From NCBI GenBank assembly GCA_009617715.1, contig VTFK01000288.1, forward strand, positions 186,001-250,000: a stretch of 64,000 nt of DNA, written 5' to 3'. This DNA is from Plectrocnemia conspersa. Lineage: Eukaryota > Arthropoda > Insecta > Trichoptera > Polycentropodidae. This document shows positions 55,247-64,000 of the stretch, piece by piece (position 1 is the first letter of the stretch; every line of letters starts with the position of its first letter). The notes beneath the pieces are model-generated. The model had not been told where the DNA came from and did not search any database. It saw only the letters and a program-made list of their open reading frames with translations. Both the position numbers and the translations under genes were made by a program.

Positions 55247-57888
55247 GAATTGATTTTAATATAGTTGGATCGATTATTGTAGACTAGATTATTCTAGAAT
55301 TTCATAATCATTTAATTTAGACTTTTAATCCCGTAACGCGGCGACTCGACTCAGGGGACTCGAGTCAGCTGTCTATCATATGTATGCATGGCATGGAAAG
55401 GGTTTATTCATGAAGTGGGTGCACTGATTTACAGACTTTGAATTTAGACTGACGTCTCGCTACTTACTACGTTGTAACGCATTATGCTAACGCTTCATGT
55501 TAAAACGAGAGAATATACATTTATAATATAAAACAGAAAATACATGTGTCCGTCTGTCTCTGCCACAGGAACATATCCCAAACGGTAAACAAAAGCGACG
55601 TGACACTTGCACGTGTCATTCTGGCTGTCATTTCTAGGTCAACTGTGATTTTTTCAGCTTTTAAGTTGATAGTTGCGTTAAATAGCGATGTGTAAACGAC
55701 CGATTACCTGCTACTGCAATACGTGCCATTGAAATCGTTGAAGAAACTGAACAGCGACGTGCTGATGACCGATTACGTACTACTGCAATACTAAAAATAT
55801 TGTATATAGTACTTAAAATATTGAAATAAATTTGTAATAACAGGATAAAAATAATTATAATGAATGAGTTTTAATATATTCTGGAAGAATCCGGCTAATA
55901 AAGCTAGTAAATAAATAAATATTAAAATGCACGACTTTATATATTTGTTTTGAGTATTGTTTACACACTGTTAACGCCATGGTATATTATGTATTTTTTT
56001 AATAATTAATATATTAAAATTCAGGGTTATAAAACTGTTATCATAATAAAACTGATACGTCAAAATGTGACTATTACAAGTAAGTTTAATGGTTGAATAT
56101 ACCATATTTTTGCTTGATGAACTATATATTTCGATTCTTAATATATGTTTATAGCTATTGATATTCATATATGCAATTATTTAATATAAATAAAAATAGT
56201 TTTAATTTTTTTCTTAATACAACGCGAATAAACTCGTCGTTTCAATGCCAGTTTTTTTTCTTCGCCTTTTTTCCCAAATTACAATGATACATTCTAACGA
56301 TTCGCATTCATCACATATGAAACTTACGATATTTTCATTTAAAATATTCATAACATCTTCAATTTAGCTGGAGTCTCATTGACCTAAATGGCAAATCGAC
56401 CCCCTCGCGCAGAAAACGCGGCGCACATGGCGCCCCCTCCTCAAAAACGGCCCTGTATCTCTTTTATAACAAGTTAAACGACGTCAATAAGCATTTATGA
56501 ACAATAATTTTCATTTTAGTACAATCGCACGAAATGTAAAGTGAGCGTAACATATGAATATTTTAATAAAATACCGCATTTATATTATAAATACGTTTTC
56601 GGCGAAGGAGAAACGCACACAATATTTTCTTCTTTGAGCGCAATTTCTTACTGTGTTTTTTTTTGTGATATTAAATTCTGAATAATATAGGAATTTTTGC
56701 AATTTATTCAGAGATACATACATAACGCGCGTTTGTTATGAAACGTTTTTACCTTTCGTCATATGCATAAACTTAGAAGAGAATAGATACGCAGAAGTCG
56801 CGTCTTTGCACATAAGTTTATAGTAAGGGTCTCACTTAGGTCCTATGTTCTTTATATTATTTATTATGATTTTGTCTTTAATAAAATTTAAATAACTCTG
56901 GCTTAATTAATAATAAACAGCCTCGACATTGACAATTGTCAAATAATTACATGCATTCTTGATAGTTTTAATTATTATTAAAATAATGATACACTAAAAG
57001 TTGTTAATAATATTATGTCATTAGAGTTCCATAAATTGTACTACTAGTCCTGACTTTCGAGTATATAGTATGTGGTTGCCCAACAATTGAAACATGTTTT
57101 TCGGGGTGCATCCGTACTCCCTAAGCGTCTCCAAAGCGGATTCATTCTTACGTTCTTATTGTTGTTGACGTCGAGCTGGATCAGTGGATGCAAAGAGAGA
57201 AGCGGCAGATCTTGCGATTTTCGCTAGTCTTGATTGTATGTAACACAAATTAGAGAGCTCTAGACAGAACCTACCCTAACTTATTTAAAGCCAAATATCA
57301 AATATCATACACGAATAATAATTCACAGATAATTTTAAAATTTATGGTAATACGAATTCCTTACAAGCATTTAAAAATTAAGAGTAAATTAAAATTACTA
57401 CATAGTAGTTGTTTATTGTATAATAATAATATTGTTGATTGTATGATAATTATAAAATTAATTTATGCATTTAATCCCAAAGCAATAGTAGATCAACGCT
57501 TGAAAATAGCGGCGAAAACAACTGTATGGTAACCACAGAACAAAGAAGCTAACCAAAGTGTGCATAGAAGAGCGACGAAGAGCAGTACAATATATACCAT
57601 GAAACGCAAGTCGCTCTACTATTAGGTGCTATGCTAATAATAAAAATACACCGTTCAATTTAAGTGCGAACCCTGCTTAATCAATCTAACATTATTATCT
57701 GTATATAATAAAAAATACATTTTGCAGCTTTAAACAATAATAGAAATGACGTTTTTAGAAAAATAATTTATATGTAAATTCAATATAAAAAAGTACGTCA
57801 GTTAGAGGCATTTATAGGTTTTTTAAGTATTATTCGTTAGCTCTATTAAATAATTTTGAGTGTTCTCTGATCGTGTGCTCGCGGTTGC
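55247..57888. other. Intergenic region
   Basis: No gene was recognised. A duplicated block at 55680-55800 repeats CGACCGATTACCTGCTACTGCAATA-like sequence (see findings). A GC-rich stub at 56390-56455 ends in a CAGGGCCG-type terminus read on the minus strand. The rest is AT-rich with nothing named. Confidence 0.45.
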
Positions 57889-58191
57889 ATGTATGCTCAC
57901 CAAGCAATATTTAGCTACATTATTTTAAAAAAAAAATTGATTTTTACTGCCCTTCTGAAGCTGACCGTTTTTCCAGCCTGCCCTGGCTTTGGAAGATCTG
58001 ATTCTTTGCGAATTGCCAGGAAAGAAGTTCTGAGAAGATCTCAGAGTAGTTCTCAGACGAAGTTTCTGAGGAGAAGTAAAGAGAATAAGTGGTATGAGGA
58101 AGTGATCACTGGTTGCCGGCGTTTTCGTATTTATTTGCTCCTTTTCAGCGAGACAACCAATTACAAAAAGGTAGCTAGATTTTTTGTCGCT

Positions 58192-58250
58192 AGACACATT
58201 TTAACAGCTCAAGTCGCGTACCTTTCGACTTGTGCTGTTAAAATGTGTCT
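58192..58250. repeat. 25-bp inverted repeat with 9-nt loop
   Basis: AGACACATTTTAACAGCTCA and five more bases (58192-58216) pair with 58226-58250 at 24 of 25 positions around loop CGTACCTTT. An open frame of 149 codons (57889-58338) runs through it but shows no family features. The structure could be a small fold-back element or a hairpin RNA precursor. Confidence 0.5.
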
Positions 58251-60900
58251 CAATGTGGTGTCCGATTTTAGCAAAGAAATCGATTTTTTAAGAGCAAAAA
58301 TTAAAAAAATAATTAAGACTGTGTTTAATGATCGATGAAATTTCGAGAAATGTTCAAAACTGGTATGTAAGAGAGCAGTATTCTAAAAATAAATAAAGGA
58401 GTGTTCTAAATGTATTTATAAGTCAGTCGAAAAATAGAGTGCTTTAGGATTTATGGATTTTGTATATTTACATCCCGAATATGCCTCGTATATAAATTGC
58501 TGCATTAAGCTTTCGTTTTTTAAATTGTGTTAATTTATCGATTGACCTAATATTTTATTTATTACTCGTATTAATTTTAAAATCAATTTATGTTGACGTC
58601 GATTGATGCCTAAGGGGTTTGTAAGCTGATGACAGAGAGTGATAATATTATCTACACAAAAAAACGAAATAAATGACGAAAGATAAATAAAAAGAGGAAA
58701 TGATAAAAGTCTACTTTAAAAGATAAAAGTAAACTAAAATGGGATGAAAATGAAATGAAACGGGCGAGCGTTCGGGGTGGGTTTTAGTGGTGGCGCGAGG
58801 CAAATTTTGGGGTGGTAAGACGAGGAAGAAAAGAATATGGCCTAATGCGACCTCAACACGGTCGATACAGTGTCTCCTCGCATGTCTTCCTTTTTGAAGC
58901 GTAATCTAATTGAGTGTTGATTATAAAATATGTACTTTAAGCGAATGGGTATTATATGGCACAAACATATATGTATATATTTTTTTAATGTTTAATTGTA
59001 TATTTATTGTTTGTACAACGCATTGAAAAAATTTAGCAAGTCATAATGGTTAGATTCGTAATCAAAAATAAAAATATAGTCTATGATAAATCTTCGTAGC
59101 TTTTACGACTTCCTTGACGGACTAATTATTGATTACATAACTATCTAAGTAAGCACATAAAAATAAATTTCATCTCCAATGATAAAAAACAGGTTTACGT
59201 TACGCTGATTTTCTTAAAAAATATTTTTTCTTTTTTAATGTATGAATGCATGAAAATATGCTTAAGTAGAAGAACAGACAATTTTACTTTTAAAAATACT
59301 TTTTATTGCTTCGTTGAATCCTGATAATATAAGTAGGCCAAAATAATTCTTAAATTTAAGAATATGGAATTTTATTCATACAATGCTTTTTTATTAAATT
59401 GGCTTGTGATGCAATAAAGATCACTCTTGAAAGTGTCACGTGATTAAATCGCAAATCACATTCACAATCCTCGTCAGAAACATGGTTAACGGGGATATAA
59501 ATAAATGGAAAGAGAGAGTGGTTTGGTGTCAGAAGGGGGTTGGAGCAAAAAAAAAAGAAAATTTTCTATCTGATGGTAAGTAAGAATAAATTGAAATGAT
59601 AATATAAAAAAATGGGGTGACGCACCGCAGCGGGTGGAGGTTCTAACCCCACTGGGGCTCTGCCCCTCATCGGTACCAGGAGAGGGTAATACGATTTTAT
59701 GCGAAATGAAATTTTACACAAGTAGTTTGTTACGATGAGGCTTCATTGGTTTTGTTCAATAATAATAATAATGTACAAAAATTTTATAACAAGAAATACA
59801 ACACAACGACTTTTCCGATTATTGTTTCGCTTAAAGAAAATAATATATATACATACATTTTTTAAACAATATATTTCACCGCGCTATAACGATGAACACA
59901 TTGTTATTTTGTAATATAACGTAAAAGCAACACAGATTCGATTTTATAACAACAATGATTGCGAATTAAGCCCCGAAAGCTCGCTTCGATCTTAATTGGT
60001 GCTTTATACAATTGTGATTTATTTAAAACTCTCGTGAATTAATTAATTTAATTTGACATTGACAAAGGAATGTATCGCTTTGAGTGGAATTATAATTTAT
60101 TATGGAGTATTTAATGTAATCATTTCGCAAATTGGGTTTCATTATTCATAATAACTTTATTTATTATGTAATTCGCAAAATGTTATTAAAATCAACTAAG
60201 TTATTCTAATCAAAGTATTTAATGAATAAAATATTAAATCTGACGTGCCTATTTATTAAAAGTATAAGATTTTCAATAAAACATGAAATATTTCATAAGT
60301 TGCATTGTACATTGTAAAAAAATCAACGAAAAGCTTATATATTTTTAGTGAATACATTAGATTGAATGTTTAAGATGCAAATTAAAATTTCATATTTAAT
60401 GTATATTTTGTGTACATAGGCAATTGTACTAGTTTTAAGTTTCTCCTCCAGAGTGCCTCTTTCAGTGAAAATTTGTTTTTGATGGCCATTTGATAATTAC
60501 AAACAATAGTTGGAACAATGCTTATTAGATGCGAACCCATTTTTATTTTTATAGACGAGTTTAAATATTAACGAAAAAAATCTTTTAACATTATTTTTTG
60601 TTGTATTTGATTACCTTTGAAAATATGTGTGGTAATTGTGCAATTCTTGGTGTTCTGCCGGTTTTATTGTTTTATGAATCAAACTATTATATGCAAATTT
60701 CTAATGGTAATAATCCCCTATATATAATTATTTGATCGATTTGAGAAATATTTTATTATATATTATAGCTAAATAATAAAATAATACGACTATTTTTTAT
60801 TATACTGTTATTATTAAAAAAACATTGTATGAACGGTGTATAATAATACACGTAAACAAAGGAAATATATTTAATTATAATAATAAATAATTTTAAAAAT
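58251..60900. other. Intergenic region
   Basis: No gene was recognised. GC-richer patches lie at about 58760-58900 and 59610-59700. The latter contains CCCCACTGGGGCTCTGCCCC and looks like a repeat fragment, not a tRNA, since no cloverleaf can be drawn. The rest is AT-rich. Confidence 0.4.
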
Positions 60901-60939
60901 AAAAATTAAATTTGCTTCGTTGCCTTCTGAGGCACCGGT

Positions 60940-61030
60940 AATGCATTCTGTTGTTTCGACCAATAAAAAATAAGCATTCAAATATAAAACAAGATGGCTG
61001 ACAGTACCGTGACAACAGTTATGGATAATT
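60940..61030 (+). promoter_or_regulatory. Promoter-like segment before a duplicated exon-like unit
   Basis: A GACCAAT word (CCAAT-type), then ACAAGATGGCTGAC near 60988-61001, lies about 400 bases before the open exon-like unit. AAGATGGC is the core of YY1-type initiator elements common in housekeeping promoters. It could also be a short coding start (MADSTVTTVMDN) that soon runs into AT-rich codons. This is suggestive only. Confidence 0.25.
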
Positions 61031-61093
61031 ATTATTTAATAATAAAATTTTGCTACGCGACAATAATTTTCATTAATTCGTCATTTGACTGAA

Positions 61094-61475
61094 TATAAAT
61101 AATCGGATTGCAAATTAACTAGGTGTGTTATAACCATGAAAATTAAAATCTTCATAATGTGTGATAATTGAAAAAATTAATTGAATAAACTAGATAAACA
61201 ATATTCGCAATAAAATCTTCAAATTTTGAATTCCCGGCGACGTGCTCCGAGGCCGAAAAGTGAGTTTTTCCTTTTATAAATAATCTAATTGCAAATTAAC
61301 TAGGTGTGTTATAACTATGAAAATTTAATATATGTACATATTGTGTTTAGGATAAGAAGAATACATTGATTAAATTAAATAAGCAATCATAAGACAATCT
61401 TCGCAATGAAATCTTCAAATTTTGAATTACTGTCGCCGGGCTCCGAGACCGAAAAGTGAGTTTTTCTTTTATATT
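61094..61475 (+). repeat. Tandem duplication of a 181-bp exon-like unit
   Basis: Copy 1 starts at 61094 and copy 2 at 61275. Shared words are GCAAATTAACTAGGTGTGTT, ATCTTCAAATTTTGAATT, a GCTCCGAG word and CGAAAAGTGAGTTTTTC. The middle of each unit is more diverged than its ends. A third, weaker copy of the opening word may lie at 61537-61566. Confidence 0.75.
61406..61455 (+). CDS. Candidate first coding exon of an unknown gene
   Basis: ATG at 61406 opens MKSSNFELLSPGSETE and reaches a strong donor, AAA|GTGAGT, at 61455/61456, two bases into a codon. Unspliced, the frame would end at once in TGA. The tandem copy at 61225-61274 has the same donor and length but ATA in place of ATG, so only the second copy could start translation. 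No matching downstream exon or family could be recognised, and the gene would have to continue past 64000 or within unrecognised sequence. Confidence 0.3.
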
Positions 61476-64000
61476 ACATAAACATTATCATTGATTCTGA
61501 TTTAATGCACAAATATGTTAGATTTCAAGAATTTCAAATAAACCGGGTACGTTTTAAACGTGAACGTGTAATATATCCTTAGTATGTATGAGGATTGAAA
61601 GTTATTGTCTATCAAATCGGCGCTGTCGCAGTGGGAACGCTATATATATCAGCCAACGGACAGCTTATAAATGTGTAGTTTCTTGGATGTTATCAAAAAA
61701 ACGACATTTTACAATGATTATAAATATGTTATTGCATACCTGGAATAGCAGGTTATTTTTAATTCCGATGTGGCAAAATATGTATACGTCATGGTTTTTA
61801 TTCAATTTTTGTTCTGTGCCATCATTCCTCTTTCGGAATAGCCAAATTAAAGATATTCAGTTACATCAAACTTATGTAGTATGTTCTTTATAATAAGATA
61901 ATACTTGCTGACAGTGACTTCAACATAAGAAGATTCACTCTTTGTTTATATATTATATACCAATTCTACGTTGTAGCCATATATGTCATCAAATTGTGTA
62001 TGCACCCATTTAAAACCATATAAAGTATGAGCATGGTATAATTGTAATATATGAATTTGCTTTAAAAATAAGTAAAACGTCCTAATTATCCTAATACATT
62101 TTTGACAGCAAAAACGTGTTTCTATTATGAGTCAAAGGATTAAAAGAAACTATGAAGTGCCGACCATTTTCAACTCTCACGGATTGTAAACTTGAAACCA
62201 TTATAAACCTCATCATTGTACATGCAAAATTTGCTCTATTTATATTTGCAAATGCCGAAACAAAATAGGTCACAAATCTTAGATTGTGAAATAATACTTT
62301 CGGACTGTTATGTATGTCCCTTTTCGATGCACCACTTTCACTACCTACTTAATCCCTAAATAGGTTTTGCGAAATTAAATATTCGGAGAATTTAGCATCT
62401 AAAAAATTGTGTGAGATAAATTTATATTTCATATGGGGAAATTAAATATTATTTTGAAATTCAAATAATATTTTTTTCTCTTTAAAATTAATATTGCAAT
62501 TTCTTCGCGAATGTACTACTCGAGCTCGAGTCGCTTGGCTTAGCCGCCTAGCCTAGTTGCCTATGTTTTTGAGTCGGCTGCGGCTAGTCGCCAGCGACTA
62601 GTGCGTAATATGCCTAAGAGTCTCTTCGAGTGTCTAAGTGCTTGAGTCTGCCTTCTCCTAATCGGAATCCAGGCTTAACTATCCAGGGCTGCAAAGATTG
62701 CTGACCAATCAAAATAATGCAGCGATCATTTAGCTAATAGATGTACTCGTTTCTTAGAATAGCGAAATATGTATTCGCCTTTAGAAAGCGACATTTGCTT
62801 GATGGGCATTGTCCAAGGTCATATACCGCAACGGGAATTTTGTAGATCCGGTGATTTTATTATATTCGTGACCGTTTCGCAACAAAGAAATATTCTTTTA
62901 ATGCACCGAAGAATCCTTGCGTGTTATTTATTTGTTGATGGATGATTATTTTGGTCACAGTAAATTAACGCAAGTTTTAAGAATGTCACAAAACATGTTT
63001 TTATTTTATTTTTGCAGACATATTAGTTTATCATTTTTATAAATTAAAAAGTATGCATCGATAAAAATAACTTAAAATTAACTTTTTATGTTGCGCATAG
63101 TCTAGTTATTTTTAATACGGCTGTCATAAATAATGGGTTGAAGTTAAATTTATTTATGTGTCAGCATAACGGCTCAACTTTTAAAAACCAAGCTTAATAT
63201 ATAAAACGGGAAAATAATATATGTTAAGGTATTTTAATACGTATGTTGAATGTTTTGAAAGGGATATTGTGAATGAATAGATATTCCGTATCATTACAAA
63301 AGCTTGAAAACTTGGGGTTGTTGCTATTATGTAAGATATCTTGTTACTGAGCAACATATAATATTTTATAATTAAATGTTTTATTTAACGTTAAAAACTA
63401 TATAAAATATAAATGTAAATGAAACACTATAAATATTTATGCCTAAAATATAAAGTAATGCGAAACGCTTTAACGATTGAAATATATTTTAATGTATTCT
63501 CGAGTACACTGCAAAATTCACAACATTATTATTATTATAAATATTGTATTACAAAATGTCTGCTAAAATATTGTGAATATATTACGTGTAAAGAAATACA
63601 CTCTACGTTGAATGTCTAAGAACTTCACAGTAATTTTGTATAATGTAAATTTATGATTTAATTTGGCGTCGACGTGCAAATTTCGTCTTTCCGCAACGTT
63701 TCGCGAGACGTGTCCTAGGGTCGGTTTTCCGGCGGAGCTTTCGAATGCCTTGAGGCCTTCTGCAATTTCAGCGTTTAATTAATAAAGCAATCATTGTGTC
63801 GTGTTTGAGTATGAGATTAGTACCCCAGGGACACTGTCGAGGACCGGCCACATTATATACAATAATAATACCGGGAATTTTATCAGAAATGACCGAAAAT
63901 TTTTATCCCTACTCTGTGACGTCAAAGCGATCAAAGCAAAAGATGAAATTGAGCTTTTAAAAAAAAAAAATGTTCATACATATTTTTATCGAAATACAAA
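61476..64000. other. Right-hand non-coding region
   Basis: No gene was recognised. A fragment at about 61610-61640 shares GTCGCAGTG and AACG words with family A at 55060-55085. Family B recurs at 62640-62950. The patch at 63660-63790 is GC-rich and CpG-rich relative to its surroundings and may be regulatory or exonic. The rest is AT-rich. Confidence 0.4.
62640..62950. repeat. Family B repeat fragment, second copy
   Basis: This contains CCAGGCTTAACTATCCAGGG with CTGCAAAG, then after an unrelated stretch GACCGTTTCGCAACAAAGAA (62870-62889) and GCGTGTTATTTATTTG, in the same order as 54640-54850. About 29 of 30 bases match over the GACCG word and its continuation. The extra 130 bases in between suggest an insertion here or a deletion in the other copy. 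Confidence 0.55.

Noticed and set aside
59610..59700. Possible tRNA gene (GGTTCTAACCCC word)
   Set aside because: No acceptor stem, D arm or anticodon arm can be paired around it.
61588..61893. Open frame of 101 codons after the duplicated exon
   Set aside because: No family features, no good acceptor linking it to the donor at 61455 in frame, and it overlaps a repeat fragment.

Overview
The window is AT-rich eukaryotic DNA with long introns, spliced genes, transposon remnants and GT-AG splice sites. The protein content is insect: a tenectin-like extracellular matrix gene fills roughly the first 39 kb, followed by a ubiquitin-conjugating enzyme gene. I cannot assign an insect order from the sequence. 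No rRNA, tRNA, CRISPR or bacterial feature was found.

Layout. 1-6590 is non-coding and ends at the acceptor of the first coding exon of the tenectin-like gene (Tnc). The gene runs on the + strand from an ATG at 6612 to a stop at 38038 in six coding exons: 6612-6690 signal peptide, 25266-25313 linker, 26012-26218 VWC1 with an RGD tripeptide, 26282-26545 VWC2, 26616-37416 (a single 10.8 kb exon with VWC3, VWC4, three families of internal repeats, VWC5 and half of VWC6) and 37936-38038 C-terminus. My splice model is in frame throughout and gives 3833 residues. Intron 1 is 18.6 kb. It holds GC-richer islands that look like regulatory modules, two decayed tandem arrays (7980-9230 and 21820-24560), and a non-autonomous piggyBac-like element (22958-23474) inserted in the second array.

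38039-50017 is the Tnc 3' UTR followed by transposon-rich intergenic DNA: a tandem duplication at 40425-40800, a hAT-like element at 42000-42565, a small TA-flanked element at 43985-44159, LINE reverse-transcriptase fragments, and a probable 2.6 kb hAT insertion with an exact 8-bp target duplication at 46953-49598 that contains a long palindromic element. 50018-50524 (- strand) is an intact one-exon UBE2G2/Ubc7 gene with the catalytic Cys89. 50525-60900 is intergenic with fragments of several repeat families. At 60940-61475 there is a promoter-like segment and a tandemly duplicated exon-like unit (open frame followed by a strong donor), which may be the start of a + strand gene continuing beyond the window. 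61476-64000 holds repeat fragments and one GC-rich patch near the right edge.

Function. Tenectin is known in insects as a secreted, mucin-like VWC protein of epithelial lumens and cuticle-forming tissues and as an integrin ligand through RGD. The signal peptide, VWC modules and RGD seen here fit that role. The odd part is the central region: about 1590 residues of a roughly ten-residue Pro-Glu-His-Val-Asp repeat, acidic and with a regularly spaced histidine, instead of a classical Ser/Thr mucin tract. UBE2G2/Ubc7 is an ER-associated degradation E2 and has no evident functional link to Tnc.
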